A stretch of 41,930 nucleotides of DNA from Polynucleobacter sp. (GTDB taxonomy: Bacteria > Pseudomonadota > Gammaproteobacteria > Burkholderiales > Burkholderiaceae): contig JAOAUK010000029.1 in assembly GCA_030157655.1 (NCBI GenBank), positions 19,904 to 61,833 on the forward strand, in the 5' to 3' direction. Numbering within the stretch: position 1 is the stretch's first letter; every line of letters starts with the position of its first letter. This document shows positions 21,510 to 32,217 of the stretch, piece after piece. Made by a program: the position numbers and the translations under genes. The notes under the pieces are model-generated. The model was not told where the DNA came from and ran no database searches. It saw only the letters and a list, made by a program, of their open reading frames with translations.

Positions 21510-21959
21510 TTAAGACTTTTGCGCCAAGCCTTCAATGGCCAGCACATAACCCTGCACACCAAAGCCCACCACAATGCCAGCGGCAACAGGGGAAATGTAG
21601 GAGTGATGTCTAAATGCCTCACGGGCGTGAACATTTGAAATGTGAACTTCAATCACAGGCAAACCATTAACAGCAGCAATCGCATCATGCAAAGCCACAG
21701 AGGTGTGCGTATAAGCACCCGGGTTAAATACTACGCCCTGCACCTTCCCTGCTTTGTATGCCAAACCAGCCTCTTGAATCTTATCGATCAATGGGCCCTC
21801 ATGATTACTCTGCAAAAACTCAACATCAAATCCCAAACGCTTAGCAGCATCTGTACATAACGCTTCTACATCTGCCAAAGTGGCAGAACCATACTTCTCA
21901 GGCTCTCGCGTGCCAAGAAGGTTGAGGTTAGGACCGTTGAGGACGATGATTTTTTTCAT
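21510..21959 (-). CDS. aroQ: Type II 3-dehydroquinate dehydratase
   Basis: [47 protein letters not shown]. Confidence 0.97.
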   Translation of the reverse strand: MKKIIVLNGPNLNLLGTREPEKYGSATLADVEALCTDAAKRLGFDVEFLQSNHEGPLIDKIQEAGLAYKAGKVQGVVFNPGAYTHTSVALHDAIAAVNGLPVIEVHISNVHAREAFRHHSYISPVAAGIVVGFGVQGYVLAIEGLAQKS

Positions 21960-22001
21960 AATGAATGAAGTATAGCGCTGATGTATTGATTCTTAAAGAG
22001 T

Positions 22002-22562
22002 TTACTTCCAACGCTCGCAGGTGATTTCGATGGTTCCTTGGCCATTACTGAGCATCAAATGACCATCTTGAATGGTTGCTTGTATTTGCATACTACGCTC
22101 TGCCCAAGTAGCTAATTCTTGTGAAAGATCTGAAGAAACTCGATAGACCGATAACTTATCCATGCGCGTGAGCTTGTTTTCAATCCCCTTCCACCAAACT
22201 TCCGCAGCATGATGGTAGGCATAGACGACCACCTTTTCTGACTTAGAACAGGCTCGACTCAATGGCTTTTCTTCAGGTTGCCCCACCTCAATCCATAACC
22301 TAGTTTGCCCTGTGAAATCTTTTAACCAAACATCAGGTTCATCAGGGTCAGATAAACCCGCACCAAATACCAACTGACCATCACCATTACAAAGATCATT
22401 TAATTGATGTGCGTTAAAAGATAAAGCCAATAAACGCATCATCATCCGCTCATCGGTCTCACTTGGATGCCTTGCTAGAGTCAAACTATGATCTGCATAA
22501 TAGCCATGATCAATATCCGCTACAGATAAGTTAACTTTAAAAATTGTTGCTTTAATGGCCAT
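22002..22562 (-). CDS. yaeQ: YaeQ family protein
   Basis: MAIKATIFKVNLSVADIDHGYYADHSLTLARHPSETDERMMMRLLAL. Start moved to ATG 22562. Confidence 0.93.
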   Translation of the reverse strand: MAIKATIFKVNLSVADIDHGYYADHSLTLARHPSETDERMMMRLLALSFNAHQLNDLCNGDGQLVFGAGLSDPDEPDVWLKDFTGQTRLWIEVGQPEEKPLSRACSKSEKVVVYAYHHAAEVWWKGIENKLTRMDKLSVYRVSSDLSQELATWAERSMQIQATIQDGHLMLSNGQGTIEITCERWK

Positions 22563-22614
22563 GAATAGTTTTACTTTTCTGTGTAAAGACGCAATAGTCT
22601 GCGAAAATGACATT

Positions 22615-22941
22615 ATGAAGCAATCACACGACCTAGACGAAGATCAAACCTACGAAAAACCGAGTAAATCGGAGATTAAGCGCCGTTTAGAGGCAAGGCA
22701 GAATCTTGCTGAAGAAATTAGCAAGATGACGCCAGATAAGTGGAAGCAGATGCCACTGCCAGAAAGATTGCTAGAACCCCTCCAAGAAACAGCCAATGTT
22801 CGTAGCCATGGTGGCATCCGACGTCACATCCAATACTTAGGCAAAATCATGGGCGCACTGTCAGAAGCTGAAGTCGAAGCCATCAAACAGGCCCTGATTG
22901 GCATTGTGGGTGCTAAAAAAGCCAGTAAGATGAAAATCTAA
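22615..22941 (+). CDS. darP: Ribosome-associated protein YjgA/DarP (DUF615)
   Basis: KPSKSEIKRRLEARQNLAEEISKM...RSHGGIRRHIQYLGKIM; start ATG 22615. Confidence 0.92.
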   Translation: MKQSHDLDEDQTYEKPSKSEIKRRLEARQNLAEEISKMTPDKWKQMPLPERLLEPLQETANVRSHGGIRRHIQYLGKIMGALSEAEVEAIKQALIGIVGAKKASKMKI

Positions 22942-22971
22942 ATAACGATTGAACTAGCAGGAGACTTTTAA

Positions 22972-23598
22972 ATGAAAGTAATCAGCCAAAGTTTTAAAGA
23001 TCAAACAGTTATTCCAGGTGAATTTGCCTTTGCGATTCAAGATCCAGCCAATCATCTTGCTTTATCTAGCAATAAAAATCCGCATTTAAGCTGGTCAGAA
23101 TTCCCTCAAAATACTCAATCCTTCGCCGTGATTTGTCACGATCCTGATGTGCCAAGCCAAGGTGACAATGTAAATCAAGAAGGTAAAGTGGTACCCGCCT
23201 CTTTACCGCGCGTCGACTTTTACCACTGGGTTTTGGTTAATATTCCAGCAAGCATTCATAGCATTGAAGCTGGCTCACATAGCTCATCCATCACACCTAA
23301 AGGTAAAACAGCGACGGCAAGCCCCATTGGTTTAGCTGGCATCAATGATTACACCGCTTGGTTCAATGGCGATGCTGAAATGGGAGGCAACTATTTTGGT
23401 TATGACGGCCCATGCCCACCATGGAACGATGAAATCAAGCATCACTATGTATTTACCGTGTACGCGTTAGATACCCCTTCGATTCAGGTAACTGGCGCAT
23501 TCACAGGGGCAGATGCCCTTGGCGCAATGAAGCAACACATTCTTGATCAGGCAACTATCACCGGTATTTACAGCCTAAACCCGGGCATTCAGCTATAA
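22972..23598 (+). CDS. YbhB/YbcL family (PEBP-like) protein
   Basis: [38 protein letters not shown]. Confidence 0.92.
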   Translation: MKVISQSFKDQTVIPGEFAFAIQDPANHLALSSNKNPHLSWSEFPQNTQSFAVICHDPDVPSQGDNVNQEGKVVPASLPRVDFYHWVLVNIPASIHSIEAGSHSSSITPKGKTATASPIGLAGINDYTAWFNGDAEMGGNYFGYDGPCPPWNDEIKHHYVFTVYALDTPSIQVTGAFTGADALGAMKQHILDQATITGIYSLNPGIQL

Positions 23599-23647
23599 AC
23601 CTGTCCTGAACAAGCAGAAACGGGCTAATCAGCCTAAAATAGCGCCC

Positions 23648-26023
23648 GTGAATGCACCTTTCAATCCCTCGCTCATTCCGAGCTCTCCAAGGCTAGACTC
23701 ATACCCTAAATATTGGGCAGAGTGCTTTGGCACAGCCCCATTCTTGCCGATGAGTCGTGCTGAGATGGATAAGCTAGGCTGGGATAGCTGCGACATCATT
23801 ATTGTGACTGGTGATGCTTATGTTGATCACCCTAGTTTTGGCATGGCCATCATTGGGCGCTTACTAGAAGCTCAAGGCTTCAGAGTTGGCATCATTGCTC
23901 AACCTGATTGGCAATCAGCCGATCCATTCAAGGTACTTGGTAAACCAAATTTATTCTTTGGTGTAGCAGCTGGCAATATGGACTCCATGATTAACCGTTA
24001 CACGGCTGATCGAAAAGTGCGTAGCGATGATGCATACACGCCGGGCGGTACTGGTGGCAAACGTCCAGACCGCTGCTCATTAGTTTATGCACAACGTTGC
24101 AGAGAAGCCTACTCAGAAGTACCGATCGTGATGGGTGGCATCGAAGCCTCTTTACGCCGTATTGCTCATTATGACTACTGGCAAGACAAAGTAAGACGAT
24201 CGATCTTGATTGATGCAAAAGCCGATATCTTGCTCTATGGTAATGCCGAGAGAGCTGTTGTTGAGATTGCTCACCGCTTAGCTAAAGGCGAACAAATTGG
24301 TGATATCAATGATATTCGTGGCACAGCTTTTGTCAGACGTCACCCTGCTCCAAACTTTACGGAAATTGATTCAAGTACCGTTGATGTTCCAGGCGTCATT
24401 GATGCCCCTATCAATCCTTATTTAACACCTGATGAGCAAGCCAAAGAACAAGGCAGTAGCTGTAAAAAAACGGATGGCACCTTAGAAGAGCCAAGTAGCA
24501 ACGTTCAAGCCATCACGGTGGTTCCGACCGCCAGAAAACGTTTAGAACGTGATACAACAGTGATCCGTTTACCAAGCTACGAAGCAGTCAAGCGCGATCC
24601 TGTGTTGTATGCACACGCGAACCGCGTATTGCACCTAGAAACGAATCCTGGCAATGCAAGAGCATTGGTACAACAACATGGTGAAGGCGCCTCGATTCGT
24701 GACGTGTGGCTAAACCCGCCAGCGGTTCCATTAACCACCGAAGAGATGGATTCGGTATTTGATTTACCGTACGCTCGCGCACCACACCCAGCCTATGGCG
24801 ATGCAAAAATTCCAGCATGGGACATGATTCGATTCTCGGTCAACATCATGCGCGGTTGCTTTGGAGGCTGTACATTCTGTTCAATCACAGAACACGAAGG
24901 TCGAATTATTCAAAATAGATCGTCCAATTCAATCATTAAAGAGATTGAAGATATTCGTGACAAAGTTCCAGGCTTTACAGGCATCATTTCTGATTTGGGC
25001 GGTCCTACTGCCAACATGTATAGGATTGCGTGTAAATCAAAAGAAATTGAAGCGCACTGTCGTAAACCATCTTGCGTCTACCCAGATATTTGCCCTAATT
25101 TAAATACAGATCACACACCACTGATTCAGTTATACCGTCGCGCACGGTCATTGCCAGGCATTAAGAAAATTTTGATTGGTTCAGGGCTTCGTTATGACTT
25201 AGCTGTGAAGGCCCCCGCTTACATCAAAGAATTAGTCACACACCATGTCGGTGGTTATTTAAAAATTGCCCCAGAACACACAGAGCAAGGTCCTTTATCA
25301 AAGATGATGAAACCTGGCATGGGTGCTTATGACAAATTCAAAGAGTTATTTGATAAATACTCTAAAGAAGCTGGCAAAGAACAATATTTAATCCCATACT
25401 TCATCGCGGCCCACCCGGGAACCAGCGATGAAGATATGATGAATTTGGCTATTTGGCTTAAGAAGAACGGCTTCAGAGCAGATCAGGTACAAACCTTCTA
25501 CCCTTCGCCAATGGCAACAGCCACGGCGATGTATCACACCAATAAAAATCCATTGCGCAAAGTGACTCGTGAGAGTGAAACTGTGGATATTGTGCGCGGT
25601 GAAAAACGTCGCCGTCTACATAAAGCATTCTTGCGTTATCACGATGCCAACAATTGGCCATTGCTTCGCGAAGCACTCAAGAAGATGGGCAGAGCTGATT
25701 TAATTGGCAATGGTAAACATCATTTGATTCCAAGCTACCAGCCTAATACTGATGGCACTTATCAAAGTCCACGTCGTAAAAACTCATCATTCGGCAAACC
25801 AAGCGCAAGTGCTGTAGCCCACAACCCAAGAGATTTTTCTGTTCCCCAAAAGCCAGCGAGAGGAAAAATACTGACTCAGCACACAGGATTACCTCCACGC
25901 GCTGGTACTGGTGTTAAGACTGGTGGCAAAGGAGTCGTTAGCCCTGGTGGCAGATCATCACGCAATGGAGTGATTGGCAACGCCAGACCTACAGCAAGAA
26001 CCAAAAGTGGCATTAAAAAGTAA
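23648..26023 (+). CDS. ygiQ: YgiQ family radical SAM protein
   Basis: [34 protein letters not shown]-like central part; basic C-terminal tail. GTG start with TAAAAT 7 nt upstream and no SD. Confidence 0.95.
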   Translation: MNAPFNPSLIPSSPRLDSYPKYWAECFGTAPFLPMSRAEMDKLGWDSCDIIIVTGDAYVDHPSFGMAIIGRLLEAQGFRVGIIAQPDWQSADPFKVLGKPNLFFGVAAGNMDSMINRYTADRKVRSDDAYTPGGTGGKRPDRCSLVYAQRCREAYSEVPIVMGGIEASLRRIAHYDYWQDKVRRSILIDAKADILLYGNAERAVVEIAHRLAKGEQIGDINDIRGTAFVRRHPAPNFTEIDSSTVDVPGVIDAPINPYLTPDEQAKEQGSSCKKTDGTLEEPSSNVQAITVVPTARKRLERDTTVIRLPSYEAVKRDPVLYAHANRVLHLETNPGNARALVQQHGEGASIRDVWLNPPAVPLTTEEMDSVFDLPYARAPHPAYGDAKIPAWDMIRFSVNIMRGCFGGCTFCSITEHEGRIIQNRSSNSIIKEIEDIRDKVPGFTGIISDLGGPTANMYRIACKSKEIEAHCRKPSCVYPDICPNLNTDHTPLIQLYRRARSLPGIKKILIGSGLRYDLAVKAPAYIKELVTHHVGGYLKIAPEHTEQGPLSKMMKPGMGAYDKFKELFDKYSKEAGKEQYLIPYFIAAHPGTSDEDMMNLAIWLKKNGFRADQVQTFYPSPMATATAMYHTNKNPLRKVTRESETVDIVRGEKRRRLHKAFLRYHDANNWPLLREALKKMGRADLIGNGKHHLIPSYQPNTDGTYQSPRRKNSSFGKPSASAVAHNPRDFSVPQKPARGKILTQHTGLPPRAGTGVKTGGKGVVSPGGRSSRNGVIGNARPTARTKSGIKK

Positions 26024-26038
26024 GGTGAAAATGTTTCA

Positions 26039-26069
26039 TAAAAAAACCCGCAATTGCGGGTTTTTTTAT
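26039..26069. terminator. Bidirectional Rho-independent terminator
   Basis: TAAAAAAACCCGCAATTGCGGGTTTTTTTA: CCCGCAATTGCGGG stem flanked by A and T tracts. Confidence 0.92.
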
Positions 26070-26077
26070 CACTAAGA

Positions 26078-26203
26078 TCAAGATTCAGCGTCGTTCACTT
26101 CTGCCTTCTCTTTATCCCCTCCAGCTAAAGCAACGTAATAAATTATGGTGGCAATCAACATAACAACACCCAACATCAAAAAACCAAAGACTTCTCTATC
26201 CAC
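26078..26203 (-). CDS. Small single-pass membrane protein (41 aa), not in the ORF track
   Basis: GTG start: VDREVFGFLMLGVVMLIATIIYYVALAGGDKEKAEVNDAES*. SD AAGGAG about 8 nt upstream; overlaps the upstream stop (GTGGATAG). Confidence 0.7.
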   Translation of the reverse strand: MDREVFGFLMLGVVMLIATIIYYVALAGGDKEKAEVNDAES

Positions 26204-26429
26204 TTACTCTCTCCTTCAGCAGGTTGCTGCCCATGATGAGCAAAATGATTGATATGAATATAAGAGCCAATGCCTTAATCTCAAACATGATAATTTCAAC
26301 ATCAGAAAACGGCATACCGACAACTGCGATTAATGCTGCTAGAGATAATGAGTGTAGATATCTTGAGTAAGCATCGATTTGCTCCTTAGTAGATTTCTCT
26401 AAGAACTTTTTTAAATATTTGAACCTCAT
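26196..26429 (-). CDS. Small two-TM membrane protein (77 aa), unknown function
   Basis: Hydrophobic LHSLSLAALIAVVGM and ALALIFISIILLIMG; SD GAGGA about 6 nt upstream. Confidence 0.7.
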   Translation of the reverse strand: MRFKYLKKFLEKSTKEQIDAYSRYLHSLSLAALIAVVGMPFSDVEIIMFEIKALALIFISIILLIMGSNLLKERVSG

Positions 26430-26453
26430 CTCCTTTCCTCTAAAAGAAGATTT

Positions 26454-26482
26454 TAATTGCTTATTATTTTTATAAGCAATTA
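26454..26482. promoter_or_regulatory. 11-bp perfect inverted repeat upstream of the small membrane gene
   Basis: TAATTGCTTAT-TATTTTT-ATAAGCAATTA; core CTTAT-N7-ATAAG at 26460-26476, about 30 bp from the start at 26429. Confidence 0.6.
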
Positions 26483-26512
26483 CCCTACTCTGATAATAGC
26501 TATAGATGGGAG

Positions 26513-26824
26513 TTAAATTGTTAGTGAATCAACGATTGCTTGTGAATCAGCACCACTGACCCTCACTCGCTTTAGACGACTAAGATCACCAGCCAATAAT
26601 TCAATTGCGGAGCGATGAATGTTCAAGGTTTTTGAAAGCCAAAGTATCAGAGCATCGTTGGCTTTGCCCTCTACCGGAGGCGCAGCCAATCTGATTTTGA
26701 GTCTGCCATCATGCTCCCCCTGAACTTCGGTCTTCTTTGCACCAGGCTGGCAATAGAGGGCCAACACATAGGTATTAGTTTTCGAATCTTCTTCTTTTAA
26801 CCAAGGTGGCAATTGGGTACTCAT
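26513..26824 (-). CDS. DUF167 (YggU-like) family protein
   Basis: LYCQPGAKKTEVQGEHDGRLKIRLAAPPVEGKANDALILWLSKTL. Probable start ATG 26824 (MSTQLPP). Confidence 0.92.
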   Translation of the reverse strand: MSTQLPPWLKEEDSKTNTYVLALYCQPGAKKTEVQGEHDGRLKIRLAAPPVEGKANDALILWLSKTLNIHRSAIELLAGDLSRLKRVRVSGADSQAIVDSLTI

Positions 26825-26869
26825 AGTCGTATTTGAGCACAAAGTTTTTATCAAGGGTAAGATTGACGC

Positions 26870-28150
26870 ATGACAGAACTACACCAACTATCAGCCAGTG
26901 TTGCCGCTAAAAAGATTCAAGAAAATGAATTACGGTCAGAAGATTTGATACGTTCATGCATTGAAAGAATTCGTGAGCGTGAACCCATCACGCAAGCTTG
27001 GGTAGAGACAAATTTTGATCTTGCAATCCAAAGAGCCAAATATTTAGATCGATCTACTAATTTAGGCATCTTGCATGGCATTCCGTTTGGAGCCAAAGAC
27101 TTATTTGATACACACGACTTCCCTACTCGTTTAGGTTCAGCCATCTACGAGAATAATCGCCCTAGTAGTGATGCAGTACATATTGCACTAATGAGGCAAG
27201 CAGGCGGTGTTCTTATCGGAAAAACTGTCACCACTGAATTCGCGACATTTAAAGGTGGCAAAACCACCAATCCTAACAACCCTGAATACACACCAGGCGG
27301 ATCATCTAGCGGATCAGCAGCTGCAGTGGCGGATGACATGGTTCCATTAGCCACTGGCAGTCAAACTGCTGGTTCCGTAATCAGACCTGCTGCATTTTGT
27401 GGTGTCGTAGGCTACAAGCCCACTTACGGCAAAGTCAGTCTCGGGGGTGTTAAAAGCTTATCGCCCTCACTAGATACCTTAGGTAGTTTTAGCAGGACCG
27501 TCTCAGATGCTGCGCTCTGTGTTGCAGCCATGTCAGGTAATCATCAGTTGGCAACAATTAACAAAATTAATCGAAAGCCACGCATAGCCACATGCCTGAC
27601 CAATGATGCCGAGCTTGCCAGCGCCGAAACAATCACTGCCATCCATCATGCAGCACTACTTGCTGAGGACATCTTTAAAACTCAAGTGCCCGCAATTGAG
27701 TTACCCGCCCTCTTCAAAGACATGTCCACACTGCAAGGGCGCATCATGTGGTCAGAAAGTGCAAGAAGCTTTTCTTTTGAACAGAATAATCACTCTGAAT
27801 CATTAAGCCAGCAGCTAAAAGGTTTAATTAAGATGGGTTCTGCTATTAGCTATGAGCAATATTCAAATGATTTAATTGTTGCTGAAAAAGCCAGGGCTAC
27901 AATCGATCAACTCTTAACCCAATCTTGGGACATATTGATTTCGCCTAGCGCGATTGGTGAGGCGACTAAAGGATTAACGCAAACTGGTGACCCGATTTTC
28001 TGCAGAGTTTGGACACTCATGGGCTTACCTTGCATCACGCTACCCCTATATACAGGACCCAATCATCTGCCAGTAGGCATTCAATTAGTGGCAGCAAGAG
28101 GTCGCGATCAACTACTTCTATCTGTGGCAGATGCCTTAATGAAGGCTTAA
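26870..28150 (+). CDS. Amidase signature family protein
   Basis: GIPFGAKDLFDT; GGSSSGSAAAVADDMVPLATGSQTAGSVIRPAAFCGVVGYKPT. Confidence 0.93.
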   Translation: MTELHQLSASVAAKKIQENELRSEDLIRSCIERIREREPITQAWVETNFDLAIQRAKYLDRSTNLGILHGIPFGAKDLFDTHDFPTRLGSAIYENNRPSSDAVHIALMRQAGGVLIGKTVTTEFATFKGGKTTNPNNPEYTPGGSSSGSAAAVADDMVPLATGSQTAGSVIRPAAFCGVVGYKPTYGKVSLGGVKSLSPSLDTLGSFSRTVSDAALCVAAMSGNHQLATINKINRKPRIATCLTNDAELASAETITAIHHAALLAEDIFKTQVPAIELPALFKDMSTLQGRIMWSESARSFSFEQNNHSESLSQQLKGLIKMGSAISYEQYSNDLIVAEKARATIDQLLTQSWDILISPSAIGEATKGLTQTGDPIFCRVWTLMGLPCITLPLYTGPNHLPVGIQLVAARGRDQLLLSVADALMKA

Positions 28151-28872
28151 AGATAATTCTTTAAAAGCGGTATAAGCAAAGCCCCCAAGATGCCATGTAA
28201 ACCCATGGCTAAACTTGCATAAGTACCAGCTTCAGGATGCACTGCAAATGCTCTTGATGTGCCTATGCCATGAGCAGCAGTTCCCATCGCAAAACCTCTT
28301 TGCCACCATTGCTTCATGCCTAATAAATTAAGAATTGTGCTGCCCAACATTGCACCTAAGATGCCAGTGACTACAGCAAATACAGCCGTTAGCGTTGGGG
28401 ACACACCCAATCTCTCTGCCACTCCCATCGCAATCGGCGCAGTGACAGACTTCGGATAGAAAGCGCCAATGATGGCCGCATCAGCACCCAATAATGTGGC
28501 AATGGAGACAGCGCTCACGATTGAAACAACACCCCCACAAATCAAAGCTATTAATAAAGGAATTAATCTAGCCCTCAAGGCAGCAATGCCACGATAGATT
28601 GGAACAGCTAAAGATACAGTCGCAGTACCCAATAAAAAATGAACGAATTGCGCACCTTCAAAATATGTTTGATAAGGCATATCAACTAAATACAAACATA
28701 AAGCCACTAAAAGTACAGCAATCGCCACAGGATTAGCCAAAGGATATTTATCTGATTTTTGATAACAAACATGACCCACTTGATAAGCGGTCAGTGTGAT
28801 GATCAAAGCAAATAAAGGGCTACCTGATAAATAGACCCAAATCTCAGCTATCTGCAAGGAATTAGGATTCAT
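28147..28872 (-). CDS. lrgB: LrgB family protein
   Basis: FYPKSVTAPIAMGVAERLG; GTAAHGIGTSRAF; multi-TM. Confidence 0.93.
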   Translation of the reverse strand: MNPNSLQIAEIWVYLSGSPLFALIITLTAYQVGHVCYQKSDKYPLANPVAIAVLLVALCLYLVDMPYQTYFEGAQFVHFLLGTATVSLAVPIYRGIAALRARLIPLLIALICGGVVSIVSAVSIATLLGADAAIIGAFYPKSVTAPIAMGVAERLGVSPTLTAVFAVVTGILGAMLGSTILNLLGMKQWWQRGFAMGTAAHGIGTSRAFAVHPEAGTYASLAMGLHGILGALLIPLLKNYL

Positions 28873-29212
28873 GAGAATCCTTTTTAGCTAGAAATCTCAA
28901 CACCAAAGCAGTCACAGAGATAGTTAAGACAACACTAACCACTAAAGCTAGACCTATAGCCATCGCATTTGCTTTGAGTTGCGGTAAAAACAGTATGACG
29001 CCTACCGCAGCAGGCACAAATAAAACGCCCAAATGTTGACTAAATGCATCGGACACTAAAGCGAGTGATGAGTTAACACTGCCTTTGATGATCAAGAAAA
29101 CCAACAAAAATATTAAGCCCAATACAGGACCAGGAATAATCGGCAATACAAAATGAGAGACCAACTCACCCAAACCTTGCCAGAGAAGTATTTGGACTAA
29201 GCCTGGAATCAT
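28862..29212 (-). CDS. lrgA: CidA/LrgA family holin-like protein
   Basis: LPIIPGPVLGLIFLLVFL; LGVLFVPAAVGVI; overlaps lrgB. Confidence 0.93.
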   Translation of the reverse strand: MIPGLVQILLWQGLGELVSHFVLPIIPGPVLGLIFLLVFLIIKGSVNSSLALVSDAFSQHLGVLFVPAAVGVILFLPQLKANAMAIGLALVVSVVLTISVTALVLRFLAKKDSHES

Positions 29213-29221
29213 CTTTAAACC

Positions 29222-29752
29222 TTAGGCCTCTGGCAACTCAACCAAATACTGTTTGAATAAATTCTTCTTGGCCACATAATTCTCTGCGCTAGCCTTTAAA
29301 CCAGCAATGGCTTCAGGTGTTAACTCGCGCACCACCTTCGCAGGAGAACCCAGAATCAATGAATTATCAGGAAACACTTTCCCCTCAGTAACAACGGAGC
29401 CCGCCCCCACCAAACAGTTCTTACCAATCACAGCGCGATTAAGAACAACTGCTTGGATACCAATTAAAGAGTTTTCGCCAATCGTGCAACCATGCAACAT
29501 AGCTTGATGGCCCACTGTGACATTGTCAGCCAAGGTCAATGGGCAACCCATGTCTGTGTGCATCACCGTACCCTCTTGCACATTACTACCTTTACCCACA
29601 GTAATAGGTTCATTGTCTCCACGAATCACAACGCCTGGCCAAACACTGACATCTTCATGCAACACCACATCACCAATCAAAGTAGCCTCTTTTGCCACAA
29701 AAGCAGATTCATGAATTTGAGGAGATTTATCTTTGTATTTATAAATGGTCAT
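29222..29752 (-). CDS. Gamma carbonic anhydrase family (left-handed beta-helix) protein
   Basis: VSVWPGVVIRGDNEPITVGKGSNVQEGTVMHTD; VGHQAMLHGCTIGENSLIGIQA. Confidence 0.95.
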   Translation of the reverse strand: MTIYKYKDKSPQIHESAFVAKEATLIGDVVLHEDVSVWPGVVIRGDNEPITVGKGSNVQEGTVMHTDMGCPLTLADNVTVGHQAMLHGCTIGENSLIGIQAVVLNRAVIGKNCLVGAGSVVTEGKVFPDNSLILGSPAKVVRELTPEAIAGLKASAENYVAKKNLFKQYLVELPEA

Positions 29753-29781
29753 AGATGTACCTGAATTGATGAATATTATTT

Positions 29782-30228
29782 TTAAGCGTGTGGCTTCCAG
29801 CGTATTGAGTATGAAGCAATCAGAACTTCAATTAATAGCGAAATAAGTGCCAAGATAAATGAACCAATACCCGCCACAAATGTGTACAAAACAAATGAGG
29901 AAAGTATCAACTTACCGCCAGTAGTTTCTGCAAAGAAGAGCTCTAAGATGGTTAAACCTATCATCAATGCACATAGCACCAAAAAGATCATTGAGACATT
30001 AATAAATCTGCCGCGCTTAGCAATGCTTCTTAACTCGTCTTGATAAGTCACTCGGGCTGACGAAGATAGCGATGTATCTTCCATCTCTTTATGTATCACG
30101 CGCGCACGATCAATCACGCGAGCTAGGCGCTGTGTGAGAGCACCAATCATGCCAGCAACAGCCGTGAGTAAAAAAACTGGGGCAACAGCTAATTGGATGC
30201 TGTCACTCAATGTGCTTGGGTTCATCAT
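29782..30228 (-). CDS. DUF2721 family membrane protein
   Basis: FLLTAVAGMIGALTQRLARVIDRARVIHKEM plus C-terminal TMs. Confidence 0.85.
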   Translation of the reverse strand: MMNPSTLSDSIQLAVAPVFLLTAVAGMIGALTQRLARVIDRARVIHKEMEDTSLSSSARVTYQDELRSIAKRGRFINVSMIFLVLCALMIGLTILELFFAETTGGKLILSSFVLYTFVAGIGSFILALISLLIEVLIASYSIRWKPHA

Positions 30229-30234
30229 GAACTA

Positions 30235-30240
30235 AATATA
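30235..30240 (-). promoter_or_regulatory. Predicted -10 box 6 nt from the DUF2721 start codon
   Basis: Minus strand ATGTCA-N17-TATATT-TAGTTC-ATG; no SD. Confidence 0.5.
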
Positions 30241-30272
30241 CCTCAGACTATGATTTCTGACATTTATAGTAA

Positions 30273-30977
30273 CTACCAAGGCAATAAGTGACCATCATAG
30301 GTAAAAAACTGACCGCTGTCTTTGCCCCCTAATGATTGAATCGTTGCCAACATTTCTTCCGCAGCAATATCAGCAGGCCTAGCATTAGCACCTCCTGCAA
30401 AAGGTTTAGATAAATCAGAGATCACAGTGCCCGGATGTATGGCAACCACCAGCGCTTCTGGTTTTTGCCGACGCAACTCTATTGATGCGGTCTTGATCAA
30501 CATATTCAGAGCGGCTTTTGATGCTCTGTATGAATACCATCCGCCTAAACGATTATCTTCAATGCTACCCACTTTGGCGGAAATCAATGCCATCACACCA
30601 CGAGTAGAAATCAAGGGCACGAAATGCTTTAACAATAGAGCCGGCCCGAATGTATTGGCCATAAAAGTTTCTTGTAGAACTTTCATATCAATATCAGCTA
30701 GTCGTTTTTCTGGCATAAAACCATCGCCATGTAAAACACCAGTGGCAACAACTATTAAGTCAAAAGGCCCATGCTCCTTTACTGCCAAAGCTGCCTTTTG
30801 AATACTCTCCTCGCTCTCCAGATGAATACTAATGACATCGGCATGACTTGATGAACGCGCCATAGCAATCACTGTTTGACACAGTGAATCTTCTTGTAAA
30901 CGCTTCAAAAAAGCAGCCCCAATCGAGCCACTAGCACCGATCACCAGCGCCTTATAGGGCGAGTCAAAAGCGGTCAT
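30273..30977 (-). CDS. SDR family (C-factor/CsgA-like) oxidoreductase
   Basis: VIGASGSIGAAFLKRL; SAKVGSIEDNRLGGWYSYRASKAALNML. Confidence 0.9.
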   Translation of the reverse strand: MTAFDSPYKALVIGASGSIGAAFLKRLQEDSLCQTVIAMARSSSHADVISIHLESEESIQKAALAVKEHGPFDLIVVATGVLHGDGFMPEKRLADIDMKVLQETFMANTFGPALLLKHFVPLISTRGVMALISAKVGSIEDNRLGGWYSYRASKAALNMLIKTASIELRRQKPEALVVAIHPGTVISDLSKPFAGGANARPADIAAEEMLATIQSLGGKDSGQFFTYDGHLLPW

Positions 30978-32122
30978 TAGAACGTGCCTGGGTACAAAAT
31001 ATCTTTAGTGACATTCTGAATATCGCGATGCCCTGTGAATGCCATCGTGATGTCTAACTCTCTATGAATAATCTCTAAACACTTGGTAACCCCCGCCTCA
31101 CCCATGGCACCCAAGCCATACAAGAACGGTCGGCCAATCATGGTGCCTCTCGCACCTAAAGCCCAAGCTTTTAATACGTCCTGACCTGAACGAATACCAC
31201 CATCCATCCACACCTCAATGTCTTTACCAACTGCATCCACAATTCCTGGAAGAGCCTGAATACTAGACACCGCACCATCCAACTGGCGACCACCATGATT
31301 AGAAACAATCAAAGCATCAGCACCAGAATTAACAGCTAATTGGGCATCACCTTCATCCAAAATGCCTTTAATAATTAATTTGCCACCCCACAACTTCTTG
31401 ATCCACTCAACATCATTCCAGTTCAGCGCCGGATCAAACTGTTCAGCCGTCCAAGATGACAACGATGACATGTTGCCCACACCCGTTGCATGGCCAACGA
31501 TATTTCTAAAGGTGCGACGATGAGTACCCAACATACCCAAACACCATGCTGGCTTAGTCATCATATCCAAGATGTTTGGGATAGTGAGCTTAGGAGGTGC
31601 TGTTAATCCATTCTTAAGATCTTTGTGGCGCTGCCCCAAAATTTGTAAATCAAGCGTTAATACCAACGCTGAGCATTTAGCTACTTTAGCTCTTTCAATA
31701 AGACGCTCAATAAAGCCGCGATCTTTCATCACATACAACTGAAACCAAAATGGCTTGGTGGTGTTTTCTGCCACATCCTCAATGGAGCAAATGCTCATGG
31801 TCGATAAGCAAAATGGCACCCCAAATTTTTCTGCGGCTTTAGCCGCCAGAATTTCACCATCGGCATGCTGCATGCCAGTCAAACCAGTCGGAGCCAACGC
31901 CACAGGCATGGCCACATCTTGACCAATCATCTGAGTTTTGGTCGTACGGTTTTCCATGTTAACCGCCACTTTTTGACGGAACTTAATCTTTTGGAAATCT
32001 GACTCATTAGAGCGATATGTAGACTCTGTCCATGATCCAGAATCTGCATAGTCATAAAACATTTTAGGCGTGCGTTTTTTATGCAAAATACGCAAGTCTT
32101 CAATATTGGTAATTACTGGCAC
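30977..32122 (-). CDS. lldD: Alpha-hydroxy-acid oxidizing protein, L-lactate dehydrogenase type
   Basis: VALAPTGLTGMQHADGE; IVSNHGGRQLDGAVSSIQALPGI; GTG start with SD GGAG. Confidence 0.9.
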   Translation of the reverse strand: MPVITNIEDLRILHKKRTPKMFYDYADSGSWTESTYRSNESDFQKIKFRQKVAVNMENRTTKTQMIGQDVAMPVALAPTGLTGMQHADGEILAAKAAEKFGVPFCLSTMSICSIEDVAENTTKPFWFQLYVMKDRGFIERLIERAKVAKCSALVLTLDLQILGQRHKDLKNGLTAPPKLTIPNILDMMTKPAWCLGMLGTHRRTFRNIVGHATGVGNMSSLSSWTAEQFDPALNWNDVEWIKKLWGGKLIIKGILDEGDAQLAVNSGADALIVSNHGGRQLDGAVSSIQALPGIVDAVGKDIEVWMDGGIRSGQDVLKAWALGARGTMIGRPFLYGLGAMGEAGVTKCLEIIHRELDITMAFTGHRDIQNVTKDILYPGTF

Positions 32123-32217
32123 TTTTGTCTCCTTTGATTACTGGCAATCAAGCCAAGATAAACTATGGTTTTCGTGTCTAATTTAGTTTGTCCCATTATA
32201 GGTATACCTGACGCAGT

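Noticed and set aside
30427-30801. 124-aa plus-strand ORF
   Set aside because: Antisense to the SDR gene 30273-30977, low-complexity composition, no domain; a shadow ORF.
32200-32209. AGGTATACCT palindrome just before rsuA
   Set aside because: Only 10 bp and single occurrence; it could simply be part of the -10 region. Not enough to call an operator.
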